From Ligustrum vulgare (Eukaryota; Streptophyta; Magnoliopsida; Lamiales; Oleaceae): a DNA stretch of 64,000 bases. The notes under the pieces were generated by a model. The model did no database searches and had not been told where the DNA came from. It saw nothing but the letters and a program-made list of their open reading frames with translations. The position numbers and the translations under genes are program-made. The stretch lies in NCBI GenBank assembly GCA_963555705.1, contig OY743183.1, forward strand, positions 30,601,932 through 30,665,931. Direction: 5' to 3'. This document shows positions 11,037 through 24,865 of this stretch, piece by piece; within the stretch, counting starts at the first letter, position 1, and each line of letters starts with the position of its first letter.

Positions 11037-13899
11037 CTAAAATAGAAATATCCTTTTGGAAAAAGCTAACTTTAATTTTTGAGCTCCTAACAATCTTTTT
11101 AGGATTGGGAGAGTCACCAAGATTTTGAACAACAAAAAAGTCACAGCAGATGATCCATGAGACTTTAAAAAAGAGGATAAATTGGAATAAAACGTTTTCT
11201 GGGGCACATAAAATGGTTTTTCCCTCGTACGTAAAGTTTTTGAATCCTTGAAGAGAGAGACTAGGTAAAATATTCTCTTCAATTCCAAAATATTCATACC
11301 AATTTTGAAACCATTTTGGAAAATTATTTTAACATGATTGAAGGAACAGGATAAACCAAGAAATAATAAGATGTCTAAAGAAGAAAACATTAAACAAAGC
11401 ATCTTGGTAATCCAAGTAATTGAAATGCGAAGAGAAATCTTCCCCCTTCGAAAGGTTCAACTTTTTCTCGAGCTAAGGGTAGTGTCCCCTGTCTTCAAAT
11501 GACAACAAAAATGCAAAATGACATTTTTAAAAAATCGATATGTTGAGGATATTGTTTATTTTGAGTAGGTTGCAGTTATCTTTTGATTTCGCTCCCGTGG
11601 TTTCTTATTACTTTTACCCGGAACTTCTCTCTTTCTCTTAAGAAATTCCGGATTCTCTTCATATTTCTTCTTAGTAATATGAAATGTTTCATTTGGACCT
11701 AAAGTAGGAATCTCATCTCGAAAAAGCTAACTTTCATTTTTAAGGTCCTAACAATCTTTTTAGGATTGTGAGAGTCACCAGGATTTTGAACAACAAAAAA
11801 GTCACAGCACCTCGATCCATGAGACTTTAAAAAAGAGGATAAATTGGAATAAAACGTTTTCTTGGGCACATAAAATGGTTTTTCCCTCGTACGTAAAGTT
11901 TTTGAATCCTTGAAGAGAGAGACTAGGTAAAATATTCTCTTCAATTCCAAAATATTCATACCAATTTTGAAACCATTTTGGAAAATTATTTTAACATGAT
12001 TGAAGGAACAGGATAAACCAAGAAATAATAAGATGTCTAAAGAAGAAAACATTAAACAAAGCATCTTGGTAATCCAAGTAATTGAAATGCGAAGAGAAAT
12101 CTTCCCCCTTCGAAAGGTTCAACTTTTTCTCGAGCTAAGGGTAGTGTCCCCTGTCTTCAAATGACAACAAAAATGCAAAATGACATTTTTAAAAAATCGA
12201 TATGTTGAGGATATTGTTTATTTTGAGTAGGTTGCAGTTATCTTTTGATTTCGCTCCCTTGGTTTCTTACTACTTTTACCCGGAACTTCTCTCTTTCTCT
12301 TAAGAAATTCCGGATTCTCTTCATATTTCGAAAGGTTCAACTTTTTCTCGAGCTAAGGGTAGTGTCCCCTGTCTTCAAATGACAACAAAAATGCAAAATG
12401 ACATTTTTAAAAAATCGATATGTTGAGGATATTGTTTATTTTGAGTAGGTTGCAGTTATCTTTTGATTTCGCTTCCTTGGTTTCTCACTACTTTTACCCC
12501 GGAACTTCTCTCTTTCTCTTAAGAAATTCCGGATTCTCTTCATATTTCTTCTTAGTAATATGAAATGTTTCATTTGGACCTAAAGTAGGAATCTCATCTC
12601 GAAAAAGCTAACTTTCATTTTTAAGGTCCTAACAATCTTTTTAGGATTGTGAGAGTCACCAGGATTTTGAACAACAAAAAAGTCACAGCACCTCGATCCA
12701 TGAGACTTTAAAAAAGAGGATAAATTGGAATAAAACGTTTTCTTGGGCACATAAAATTGTCTTTCCCTCGTTCGTAAAGTTTTTGAATCCTTGAAAAGAG
12801 AGACAAGGTTAAATATTCTCTTCAATTCCAAAATATTCACACCAATTTTGAAACCATTTTGGAAAAGTATTTTTACATGATTGAAGGAACAGGATAAACC
12901 AGGAATGCATAAGATGTCTATGGAAGAAAATATTAAACAAAGCATATTCGTAATCCAAGCATATGAAATTAGAAGAGAAATCACCGTTTGAAAGATTCAT
13001 CATTTTCTCGAGCTAAGGGTATTGTCCCGAGTTTTCAAATGACAACAAAAAGGAAAATTGACATTTTTGAAAAATCAATTTGTTGAGGATAATGTTTATT
13101 TTGAGTAGGTTACAGTTATCTTTTGATTTCACTCCCTTGGTTCCTTTACTACTTTCACTCTGAATTTCTATCTCTCTCTTAAGAAATGCCAAATTATCTC
13201 CATATTTCTACTCAGTAATATGAAAAGTTTCATTTGGACCTAAAATAGAAATCTCCTTTTGGAAAAAGCTAACTTTAACTTTTGAGTTCCTAACAATCTT
13301 TTTAGGATTGGGAGAGTCACCAAGATTTTGAACAAAAAAAAAGTCACAGCAGATGATCCATGAGACTTTAAAAAAGAGGATAAATTGGAATAAAACGTTT
13401 TCTCGGGCACATAAAATGGTTTTTCCCTCGTACGTAAAGTTTTTGAATCCTTGAAGAGAGAGACTAGGTAAAATATTCTCTTCAATTCCAAAATATTCAT
13501 ACCAATTTTGAAACCATTTTGGAAATTTATTTTAACATGATTGATGGAACAGGACAAACCAAGAAATAATAAGATGTCTAAAGAAGAAAACATTAAACAA
13601 AGCATCTTGGTAATCCAAGTAACTGAAATGCGAAGAGAAATCTTCCCCCTTCGAAAGGTTCAACTTTTTCTCGAGCTAAGATTAGTGTCCCCTGTCTTCA
13701 AATGACAACAAAAATGCAAAATGACATTTTTAAAAAATCGATATGTTGAGGATATTGTTTATTTTGAGTAGGTTGCAGTTATCTTTTGATTTCGCTCCCT
13801 TGGTTTCTTATTACTTTTACCCGGAACTTCTCTCTTTCTCTTAAGAAATTCCGGATTCTCTTCATATTTCTTCTTAGTAATATGAAATGTTTCATTTGG
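11037..13899. repeat. 2863-bp block, copy 2
   Basis: Monomer starts and private variants match the preceding block at an offset of 2863 bp (8174/11037, 8836/11699, 9717/12580, 10377/13240). The last monomer is a normal M2 with its own variants ('aaatttattttaac', 'gattgatgg'), which reappear 7495 bp further on. Confidence 0.86.
12329..12546. repeat. 218-bp partial duplication, copy 3
   Basis: The junction 'catatttcgaaagg' near 12326 duplicates 12111-12328. It lies 2863 bp after copy 2. Confidence 0.9.
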
Positions 13900-13901
13900 A
13901 C

Positions 13902-16547
13902 CTAAAGTAGGAATCTCATCTCGAAAAAGCTAACTTTCATTTTTAAGGTCCTAACAATCTTTTTAGGATTGTGAGAGTCACAAGGATTTTGAACAACAAA
14001 AAAGTCACAGCACCTCGATCCATGAGACTTTAAAAAAGAGGATAAATTGGAATAAAACGTTTTCTTGGGCACATAAAATGGTTTTTCCCTCGTACGTAAA
14101 GTTTTTGAATCCTTGAAGAGAGAGACTAGGTAAAATATTCTCTTCAATTCCAAAATATTCATACCAATTTTGAAACCATTTTGGAAAATTATTTTAACAT
14201 GATTGAAGGAACAGGATAAACCAAGAAATAATAAGATGTCTAAAGAAGAAAACATTAAACAAAGCATCTTTGTAATCCAAGTAATTGAAATGCGAAGAGA
14301 AATCTTCCCCCTTCGAAAGGTTCAACTTTTTCTCGAGCTAAGGGTAGTGTCCCCTGTCTTCAAATGACAACAAAAATGCAAAATGACATTTTTAAAAAAT
14401 CGATATGTTGAGGATATTGTTTATTTTGAGTAGGTTGCAGTTATCTTTTGATTTCGCTCCCTTGGTTTCTTACTACTTTTACCCGGAACTTCTCTCTTTC
14501 TCTTAAGAAACTCCGTATTCTCTTCATATTTCTTCTTAGTAATATGAAATGTTTCATTTGGACCTAAAGTAGGAATCTCATCTCGAAAAAGCTAACTTTC
14601 ATTTTTAAGGTCCTAACAATCTTTTTAGGATTGTGAGAGTCACCAGGATTTTGAACAACAAAAAAGTCACAGCACCTCGATCCATGAGACTTTAAAAAAG
14701 AGGATAAATTGGAATAAAACGTTTTCTTGGGCACATAAAATGGTTTTTCCCTCGTACGTGAAGTTTTTGAATCCTTGAAGAGAGAGACTAGGTAAAATAT
14801 TTTCTTCAATTCCAAAATATTCATACCAATTTTGAAACCATTTTGGAAAATTATTTTAACATGATTGAAGGAACGGGATAAACCAAGAAATAATAAGATG
14901 TCTAAAGAAGAAAACATTAAACAAAGCATCTTGGTAATCCAAGTAATTGAAATGCGAAGAGAAATCTTCCCCCTTCGAAAGGTTCAACTTTTTCTCGAGC
15001 TAAGGGTAGTGTCCCCTGTCTTCAAATGACAACAAAAATGCAAAATGACATTTTTAAAAAATCGATATGTTGAGGATATTGTTTATTTTGAGTAGGTTAC
15101 AGTTTTCTTTTGATTTCGCTCCCTTGGTTTCTTACTACTTTTACCCGGAACTTCTCTCTTTCTCTGAAGAAATTCCGGATTCTCTTCATATTTCTTCTTA
15201 GTAATATGAAATGTTTCATTTGGACCTAAAGTAGGAATCTCATCTCGAAAAAGCTAACTTTCATTTTTAAGGTCCTAACAATCTTTTTAGGATTGTGAGA
15301 GTCACCAGGATTTTGAACAACAAAAAAGTCACAGCACCTCGATCCATGAGACTTTAAAAAAGAGGATAAATTGGAATAAAACGTTTTCTTGGGCACATAA
15401 AATTGTCTTTCCCTCGTTCGTAAAGTTTTTGAATCCTTGAAAAGAGAGACAAGGTTAAATATTCTCTTCAATTCCAAAATATTCACACCAATTTTGAAAC
15501 CATTTTGGAAAAGTATTTTTACATGATTGAAGGAACAGGATAAACCAGGAATGCATAAGATGTCTATGGAAGAAAATATTAAACAAAGCATATTCGTAAT
15601 CCAAGCATATGAAATTAGAAGAGAAATCACCGTTTGAAAGATTCATCATTTTCTCGAGCTAAGGGTATTGTCCCGAGTTTTCAAATGACAACAAAAAGGA
15701 AAATTGACATTTTTGAAAAATCAATTTGTTGAGGATAATGTTTATTTTGAGTAGGTTACAGTTATCTTTTGATTTCACTCCCTTGGTTCCTTTACTACTT
15801 TCACTCTGAATTTCTATCTCTCTCTTAAGAAATGCCAAATTATCTCCATATTTCTACTCAGTAATACGAAAAGTTTCATTTGGACCTAAAATAGAAATAT
15901 CCTTTTGGAAAAAGCTAACTTTAATTTTTGAGCTCCTAACAATCTTTTTAGGATTGGGAGAGTCACCAAGATTTTGAACAACAAAAAAGTCACAGCAGAT
16001 GATCCATGAGACTTTAAAAAAGAGGATAAATTGGAATAAAACGTTTTCTGGGGCACATAAAATGGTTTTTCCCTCGTACGTAAAGTTTTTGAATCCTTGA
16101 AGAGAGAGACTAGGTAAAATATTCTCTTCAATTCCAAAATATTCATACCAATTTTGAAACCATTTTGGAAAATTATTTTAACATGATTGAAGGAACAGGA
16201 TAAACCAAGAAATAATAAGATGTCTAAAGAAGGAAACATTAAACAAAGCATCTTGGTAATCCAAGTAATTGAAATGCGAAGAGAAATCTTCCCCCTTCGA
16301 AAGGTTCAACTTTTTCTCGAGCTAAGGGTAGTGTCCCCTGTCTTCAAATGACAACAAAAATGCAAAATGACATTTTTAAAAAATCGATATGTTGAGGATA
16401 TTGTTTATTTTGAGTAGGTTGCAGTTATCTTTTGATTTCGCTCCCTTGGTTTCTTATTACTTTTACCCGGAACTTCTCTCTTTCTCTTAAGAAATTCCGG
16501 ATTCTCTTCATATTTCTTCTTAGTAATATGAAATGTTTCATTTGGAC
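13902..16547. repeat. 2646-bp four-monomer block, copy 1
   Basis: Private variants recur exactly 2646 bp later: 'gtcacaagg' near 13979, 'agaaactccgtattc' near 14508, 'ggttacagttttc' near 15099, 'ctctgaagaaattcc' near 15164 and 'gaaggaaacatt' near 16229. It contains two consecutive M1-head/M2-tail chimeras followed by M1 and M2. Confidence 0.87.
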
Positions 16548-19193
16548 CTGAAGTAGGAATCTCATCTCGAAAAAGCTAACTTTCATTTTTAAGGTCCTAA
16601 CAATCTTTTTAGGATTGTGAGAGTCACAAGGATTTTGAACAACAAAAAAGTCACAGCACCTCGATCCATGAGACTTTAAAAAAGAGGATAAATTGGAATA
16701 AAACGTTTTCTTGGGCACATAAAATGGTTTTTCCCTCGTACGTAAAGTTTTTGAATCCTTGAAGAGAGAGACTAGGTAAAATATTCTCTTCAATTCCAAA
16801 ATATTCATACCAATTTTGAAACCATTTTGGAAAATTATTTTAACATGATTGAAGGAACAGGATAAACCAAGAAATAATAAGATGTCTAAAGAAGAAAACA
16901 TTAAACAAAGCATCTTTGTAATCCAAGTAATTGAAATGCGAAGAGAAATCTTCCCCCTTCGAAAGGTTCAACTTTTTCTCGAGCTAAGGGTAGTGTCCCC
17001 TGTCTTCAAATGACAACAAAAATGCAAAATGACATTTTTAAAAAATCGATATGTTGAGGATATTGTTTATTTTGAGTAGGTTGCAGTTATCTTTTGATTT
17101 CGCTCCCTTGGTTTCTTACTACTTTTACCCGGAACTTCTCTCTTTCTCTTAAGAAACTCCGTATTCTCTTCATATTTCTTCTTAGTAATATGAAATGTTT
17201 CATTTGGACCTAAAGTAGGAATCTCATCTCGAAAAAGCTAACTTTCATTTTTAAGGTCCTAACAATCTTTTTAGGATTGTGAGAGTCACCAGGATTTTGA
17301 ACAACAAAAAAGTCACAGCACCTCGATCCATGAGACTTTAAAAAAGAGGATAAATTGGAATAAAACGTTTTCTTGGGCACATAAAATGGTTTTTCCCTCG
17401 TACGTGAAGTTTTTGAATCCTTGAAGAGAGAGACTAGGTAAAATATTTTCTTCAATTCCAAAATATTCATACCAATTTTGAAACCATTTTGGAAAATTAT
17501 TTTAACATGATTGAAGGAACGGGATAAACCAAGAAATAATAAGATGTCTAAAGAAGAAAACATTAAACAAAGCATCTTGGTAATCCAAGTAATTGAAATG
17601 CGAAGAGAAATCTTCCCCCTTCGAAAGGTTCAACTTTTTCTCGAGCTAAGGGTAGTGTCCCCTGTCTTCAAATGACAACAAAAATGCAAAATGACATTTT
17701 TAAAAAATCGATATGTTGAGGATATTGTTTATTTTGAGTAGGTTACAGTTTTCTTTTGATTTCGCTCCCTTGGTTTCTTACTACTTTTACCCGGAACTTC
17801 TCTCTTTCTCTGAAGAAATTCCGGATTCTCTTCATATTTCTTCTTAGTAATATGAAATGTTTCATTTGGACCTAAAGTAGGAATCTCATCTCGAAAAAGC
17901 TAACTTTCATTTTTAAGGTCCTAACAATCTTTTTAGGATTGTGAGAGTCACCAGGATTTTGAACAACAAAAAAGTCACAGCACCTCGATCCATGAGACTT
18001 TAAAAAAGAGGATAAATTGGAATAAAACGTTTTCTTGGGCACATAAAATTGTCTTTCCCTCGTTCGTAAAGTTTTTGAATCCTTGAAAAGAGAGACAAGG
18101 TTAAATATTCTCTTCAATTCCAAAATATTCACACCAATTTTGAAACCATTTTGGAAAAGTATTTTTACATGATTGAAGGAACAGGATAAACCAGGAATGC
18201 ATAAGATGTCTATGGAAGAAAATATTAAACAAAGCATATTCGTAATCCAAGCATATGAAATTAGAAGAGAAATCACCGTTTGAAAGATTCATCATTTTCT
18301 CGAGCTAAGGGTATTGTCCCGAGTTTTCAAATGACAACAAAAAGGAAAATTGACATTTTTGAAAAATCAATTTGTTGAGGATAATGTTTATTTTGAGTAG
18401 GTTACAGTTATCTTTTGATTTCACTCCCTTGGTTCCTTTACTACTTTCACTCTGAATTTCTATCTCTCTCTTAAGAAATGCCAAATTATCTCCATATTTC
18501 TACTCAGTAATACGAAAAGTTTCATTTGGACCTAAAATAGAAATATCCTTTTGGAAAAAGCTAACTTTAATTTTTGAGCTCCTAACAATCTTTTTAGGAT
18601 TGGGAGAGTCACCAAGATTTTGAACAACAAAAAAGTCACAGCAGATGATCCATGAGACTTTAAAAAAGAGGATAAATTGGAATAAAACGTTTTCTGGGGC
18701 ACATAAAATGGTTTTTCCCTCGTACGTAAAGTTTTTGAATCCTTGAAGAGAGAGACTAGGTAAAATATTCTCTTCAATTCCAAAATATTCATACCAATTT
18801 TGAAACCATTTTGGAAAATTATTTTAACATGATTGAAGGAACAGGATAAACCAAGAAATAATAAGATGTCTAAAGAAGGAAACATTAAACAAAGCATCTT
18901 GGTAATCCAAGTAATTGAAATGCGAAGAGAAATCTTCCCCCTTCGAAAGGTTCAACTTTTTCTCGAGCTAAGGGTAGTGTCCCCTGTCTTCAAATGACAA
19001 CAAAAATGCAAAATGACATTTTTAAAAAATCGATATGTTGAGGATATGGTTTATTTTGAGTAGGTTGCAGTTATCTTTTGATTTCGCTCCCTTGGTTTCT
19101 TATTACTTTTACCCGGAACTTCTCTCTTTCTCTTAAGAAATTCCGGATTCTCTTCATATTTCTTCTTAGTAATATGAAATGTTTCATTTGGAC
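16548..19193. repeat. 2646-bp four-monomer block, copy 2
   Basis: This is the second tandem copy, with the same monomer order and private variants (near 16625, 17154, 17747, 17810 and 18875). A private substitution near 16550 ('gacctgaag') separates it from copy 1. Confidence 0.87.
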
Positions 19194-22058
19194 CTAAAGT
19201 AGGAATCTCATCTCGAAAAAGCTAACTTTCATTTTTAAGGTCCTAACAATCTTTTTAGGATTGTGAGAGTCACCAGGATTTTGAACAACAAAAAAGTCAC
19301 AGCACCTCGATCCATGAGACTTTAAAAAAGAGGATAAATTGGAATAAAACGTTTTCTTGGGCACATAAAATGGTTTTTCCCTCGTACGTAAAGTTTTTGA
19401 ATCCTTGAAGAGAGAGACTAGGTAAAATATTCTCTTCAATTCCAAAATATTCATACCAATTTTGAAACCATTTTGGAAAATTATTTTAACATGATTGAAG
19501 GAACAGGATAAACCAAGAAATAATAAGATGTCTAAAGAAGAAAACATTAAACAAAGCATCTTGGTAATCCAAGTAATTGAAATGCGAAGAGAAATCTTCC
19601 CCCTTCGAAAGGTTCAACTTTTTCTCGAGCTAAGGGTAGTGTCCCCTGTCTTCAAATGACAACAAAAATGCAAAATGACATTTTTAAAAAATCGATATGT
19701 TGAGGATATTGTTTATTTTGAGTAGGTTGCAGTTATCTTTTGATTTCGCTCCCTTGGTTTCTTACTACTTTTACCCGGAACTTCTCTCTTTCTCTTAAGA
19801 AATTCCGGATTCTCTTCATATTTCGAAAGGTTCAACTTTTTCTCGAGCTAAGGGTAGTGTCCCCTGTCTTCAAATGACAACAAAAATGCAAAATGACATT
19901 TTTAAAAAATCGATATGTTGAGGATATTGTTTATTTTGAGTAGGTTGCAGTTATCTTTTGATTTCGCTTCCTTGGTTTCTCACTACTTTTACCCCGGAAC
20001 TTCTCTCTTTCTCTTAAGAAATTCCGGATTCTCTTCATATTTCTTCTTAGTAATATGAAATGTTTCATTTGGACCTAAAGTAGGAATCTCATCTCGAAAA
20101 AGCTAACTTTCATTTTTAAGGTCCTAACAATCTTTTTAGGATTGTGAGAGTCACCAGGATTTTGAACAACAAAAAAGTCACAGCACCTCGATCCATGAGA
20201 CTTTAAAAAAGAGGATAAATTGGAATAAAACGTTTTCTTGGGCACATAAAATTGTCTTTCCCTCGTTCGTAAAGTTTTTGAATCCTTGAAAAGAGAGACA
20301 AGGTTAAATATTCTCTTCAATTCCAAAATATTCACACCAATTTTGAAACCATTTTGGAAAAGTATTTTTACATGATTGAAGGAACAGGATAAACCAGGAA
20401 TGCATAAGATGTCTATGGAAGAAAATATTAAACAAAGCATATTCGTAATCCAAGCATATGAAATTAGAAGAGAAATCACCGTTTGAAAGATTCATCATTT
20501 TCTCGAGCTAAGGGTATTGTCCCGAGTTTTCAAATGACAACAAAAAGGAAAATTGACATTTTTGAAAAATCAATTTGTTGAGGATAATGTTTATTTTGAG
20601 TAGGTTACAGTTATCTTTTGATTTCACTCCCTTGGTTCCTTTACTACTTTCACTCTGAATTTCTATCTCTCTCTTAAGAAATGCCAAATTATCTCCATAT
20701 TTCTACTCAGTAATATGAAAAGTTTCATTTGGACCTAAAATAGAAATCTCCTTTTGGAAAAAGCTAACTTTAACTTTTGAGTTCCTAACAATCTTTTTAG
20801 GATTGGGAGAGTCACCAAGATTTTGAACAAAAAAAAAGTCACAGCAGATGATCCATGAGACTTTAAAAAAGAGGATAAATTGGAATAAAACGTTTTCTCG
20901 GGCACATAAAATGGTTTTTCCCTCGTACGTAAAGTTTTTGAATCCTTGAAGAGAGAGACTAGGTAAAATATTCTCTTCAATTCCAAAATATTCATACCAA
21001 TTTTGAAACCATTTTGGAAATTTATTTTAACATGATTGATGGAACAGGACAAACCAAGAAATAATAAGATGTCTAAAGAAGAAAACATTAAACAAAGCAT
21101 CTTGGTAATCCAAGTAACTGAAATGCGAAGAGAAATCTTCCCCCTTCGAAAGGTTCAACTTTTTCTCGAGCTAAGGGTAGTGTCCCCTGTCTTCAAATGA
21201 CAACAAAAATGCAAAATGACATTTTTAAAAAATCGATATGTTGAGGATATTGTTTATTTTGAGTAGGTTGCAGTTATCTTTTGATTTCGCTCCCTTGGTT
21301 TCTTATTACTTTTACCCGGAACTTCTCTCTTTCTCTTAAGAAATTCCGGATTCTCTTCATATTTCTTCTTAGTAATATGAAATGTTTCATTTGGACCTAA
21401 AGTAGGAATCTCATCTCGAAAAAGCTAACTTTCATTTTTAAGGTCCTAACAATCTTTTTAGGATTGTGAGAGTCACAAGGATTTTGAACAACAAAAAAGT
21501 CACAGCACCTCGATCCATGAGACTTTAAAAAAGAGGATAAATTGGAATAAAACGTTTTCTTGGGCACATAAAATGGTTTTTCCCTCGTACGTAAAGTTTT
21601 TGAATCCTTGAAGAGAGAGACTAGGTAAAATATTCTCTTCAATTCCAAAATATTCATACCAATTTTGAAACCATTTTGGAAAATTATTTTAACATGATTG
21701 AAGGAACGGGATAAACCAAGAAATAATAAGATGTCTAAAGAAGAAAACATTAAACAAAGCATCTTGGTAATCCAAGTAATTGAAATGCGAAGAGAAATCT
21801 TCCCCCTTTGAAAGGTTCAACTTTTTCTCGAGCTAAGGGTAGTGTCCCCTGTCTTCAAATGACAACAAAAATGCAAAATGACATTTTTAAAAAATCGATA
21901 TGTTGAGGATATTGTTTATTTTGAGTAGGTTGCAGTTATCTTTTGATTTCGCTCCCTTGGTTTCTTACTACTTTTACCCGGAACTTCTCTCTTTCTCTTA
22001 AGAAATTCCGGATTCTCTTCATATTTCTTCTTAGTAATATGAAATGTTTCATTTGGAC
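18532..22058. repeat. Segment repeated from 11037 at 7495-bp offset
   Basis: Monomers starting at 11037, 11699, 12580, 13240 and 13902 reappear at 18532, 19194, 20075, 20735 and 21397. They share variants such as 'gcttccttggtttctcac' and 'gattgatgg'. One difference is 'aagattagtg' at 13679 against 'aagggtagtg' here, so the copies are near-identical rather than identical. Confidence 0.83.
19824..20041. repeat. 218-bp partial duplication, copy 4
   Basis: The junction 'catatttcgaaagg' near 19821 duplicates 19606-19823. It lies 7495 bp after copy 3, so it was carried by the larger duplication. Confidence 0.9.
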
Positions 22059-24861
22059 CTAAAGTAGGAATCTCATCTCGAAAAAGCTAACTTTCATTTT
22101 TAAGGTCCTAACAATCTTTTTAGGATTGTGAGAGTCACCAGGATTTTGAACAACAAAAAAGTCACAGCACCTCGATCCATGAGACTTTAAAAAAGAGGAT
22201 AAATTGGAATAAAACGTTTTCTTGGGCACATAAAATGGTTTTTCCCTCGTTCGTAAAGTTTTTGAATCCTTGAAAAGAGAGACAAGGTTAAATATTCTCT
22301 TCAATTACAAAATATTCACACCAATTTTGAAACCATTTTGGAAAAGTATTTTTACATGATTGAAGGAACAAGATAAACCAGGAATGCATAAGATGTCTGT
22401 GGAAGAAAATATTAAACAAAGCATATTCGTAATCCAAGCATATGAAATTAGAAGAGAAATCACCGTTTGAAAGATTCATCATTTTCTCGAGCTAAGGGTA
22501 TTGTCCCGAGTTTTCAAATGACAACAAAAAGGAAAATTGACATTTTTGAAAAATCAATTTGTTGAGGATAATGTTTATTTTGAGTAGGTTACAGTTATCT
22601 TTTGATTTCACTCCCTTGGTTCCTTTACTACTTTCACTCTGAATTTCTATCTCTCTCTTAAGAAATGCCAAATTATCTCCATATTTCTACTCAGTAATAT
22701 GAAAAGTTTCATTTGGACCTAAAATAGAAATCTCCTTTTGGAAAAAGCTAACTTTAATTTTTGAGCTCCTAACAATCTTTTTAGGATTGGGAGAGTCACC
22801 AAGATTTTGAACAACAAAAAAGTCACAACAGATGATCCATGAGACTTGAAAAAAGAGGATAAATTGGAATAAAACGTTTTCTTGGGCACATAAAATGGTT
22901 TTTCCCTCGTACGTAAAGTTTTTGAATCCTTGAAGAGAGAGACTAGGTAAAATATTCTTTTCAATTCCAAAATATTCATACCAATTTTGAAACCATTTTG
23001 GAAAATTATTTTAACATGATTGAAGGAACAGGATAAACCAAGAAATAATAAGATGTCTAAAGAAGAAAACATTAAACAAAGCATCTTTGTAATCCAAGTA
23101 ATTGAAATGCGAAGAAAAATCTTCCCCCTTTGAAAGGTTCAACTTTTTCTCGAGCTAAGGGTAGTGTCCCCTGTCTTCAAATGACAACAAAAATGCAAAA
23201 TGACATTTTTAAAAAATCGATATGTTGAGGATATTGTTTATTTTGAGTAGGTTGCAGTTATCTTTTGATTTCGCTCCCTTGGTTTCTCACTACTTTTACC
23301 CCGGAACTTCTCTCTTTCTCATAAGAAATTCCGGATTCTCTTCATATTTCTTCTTAGTAATATGAAATGTTTCATTTGGACCTAAAGTTGGAATCTCATC
23401 TCGAAAAAGCTAACTTTCATTTTTAAGGTCCTTACAATCTTTTTAGGGTTGTGAGAGTCACCAGGATTTTGAACAACAAAAAAGTCACAGCACCTCGATC
23501 CATGAGACTTTAAAAAAGAGGATAAATTGGAATAAAACGTTTTCTTGGGCACATAAAATGGTTTTTCCCTCGTTCGTAAAGTTTTTGAATCCTTGAAAAG
23601 AGAGACAAGGTTAAATATTCTCTTCAATTCCAAAATATTCACACCAATTTTGAAACCATTTTGGAAAAGTATTTTTACATGATTGAAGGAACAGGATAAA
23701 CCAGGAATGCATAAGATGTCTATGGAAGAAAATATTAAACAAAGCATATTCGTAATCCAAGCATATGAAATTAGAAGAGAAATCACCGTTTGAAAGATTC
23801 ATCATTTTCTCGAGCTAAGGGTAGTGTCCCCTGTCTTCAAACGACAACAAAAATGCAAAATGACATTTCTAAAAAATCGATATGTTGAGGATATTGTTTA
23901 TTTTGAGTAGGTTGCAGTTATCTTTTGATTTCGCTCCCTTGGTTTCTTACTACTTTTACCCGGAACTTCTCTCTTTCTCTTAAGAAATTCCGGATTCTCT
24001 TCATATTTCTTCTTAGTAATATGAGATGTTTCATTTGGACCTAAAGTAGGAATCTCATCTCGAAAAAGCTAACTTTCATTTTTAAGGTCCTAACAATCTT
24101 TTTAGGATTGTGAGAATCACCAGGATTTTGAACAACAAAAAAGTCACAGCTCCTCGATCCATGAGACTTTAAAAAAGAGGATAAATTGGAATAAAACTAT
24201 TTCTTGGGCACATAAAATGGTTTTTCCCTCGTTCGTAAAGTTTTTGAATCCTTGAAAAGAGAGACAAGGTTAAATATTCTCTTCAATTCCAAAATATTCA
24301 CACCAATTTTGAAACCATTTTGGAAAAGTATTTTTACATGATTGAAGGAACAGGATAAACCAGGAGTGCATAAGATGTCTATGGAAGAAAATATTAAACA
24401 AAGCATATTCGTAATCCGAGCATATGAAATTAGAAGAGAAATCACCGTTTGAAAGATTCATCATTTTCTCGAGCTAAGGGTATTGCCCCGAGTTTTCAAA
24501 TGACAACAAAAAGGAAAATTGACATTTTTGAAAAATCAATTTGTTGAGGATAATGTTTATTTTGAGTAGGTTACAGTTATCTTTTGATTTCACTCCCTTG
24601 GTTCCTTTACTACTTTCACTCTGAATTTCTATCTCTCTCTTAAGAAATGCCAAATTATCTCCATATTTCTACTCAGTAATATGAAAAATTTCATTTGGAC
24701 CTAAAATAGAAATCTCCTTTTGGAAAAAGCTAACTTTAATTTTTTAGCTCCTAACAATCTTTTTAGGATTGGGAGAGTCACCAAGATTTTGAACAACAAA
24801 AAAGTCACAGCAGATGATCCATGAGACTTTAAAAAAGAGGATAAATTGGAATAAAACGTTT
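22059..24861. repeat. Distal left array, including a shortened chimera near 23.8 kb
   Basis: M1 and M2 alternate until near 23810. There an M1 tail ('cattttctcgagctaaggg') passes into M2-type sequence 'gtagtgtcccctgtcttcaaacg', so that an M1-like unit follows an M1. The array ends in an M2 monomer cut by the retrotransposon at 'aaaacgttt'. Confidence 0.85.
24857..24861. other. Target-site duplication, left copy (CGTTT)
   Basis: CGTTT here and at 31885-31889 flanks the element exactly. Removing the element and one copy restores the normal satellite 'aaaacgttttcttggg'. A 5-bp duplication is typical of Ty3/gypsy integrase. Confidence 0.95.
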
Positions 24862-24865
24862 TGAT

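Larger units (their letters stand above)
1..24861. repeat. Left satellite array (M1/M2 dimeric satellite)
   Basis: This is a continuous head-to-tail array of about 660-bp monomers, roughly 37 monomer equivalents, entering from beyond the window edge. Two monomer types alternate: M1 (659 bp, example 1745-2403) and M2 (663 bp, example 2404-3066). M1 is recognised by 'gatttcgctccc', 'cacctcgatcc' and 'ggaatgcataag'. M2 is recognised by 'gatttcactccc', 'cagatgatcc' and 'aagaaataataag'. The regular alternation is often interrupted by truncated, partly duplicated and chimeric monomers. No gene is supported here. Minus-strand reading frames of 121-134 codons recur once per monomer, but they are a property of the repeat and not independent genes. 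The array ends where an M2 monomer is interrupted by an LTR retrotransposon. Confidence 0.97.

Noticed and set aside
1..24861. Dozens of 60-175-codon reading frames on the minus strand
   Set aside because: They recur once per satellite monomer, share the same translation, rely often on non-ATG starts and are cut or extended whenever the monomer is rearranged. They are a by-product of the repeat.
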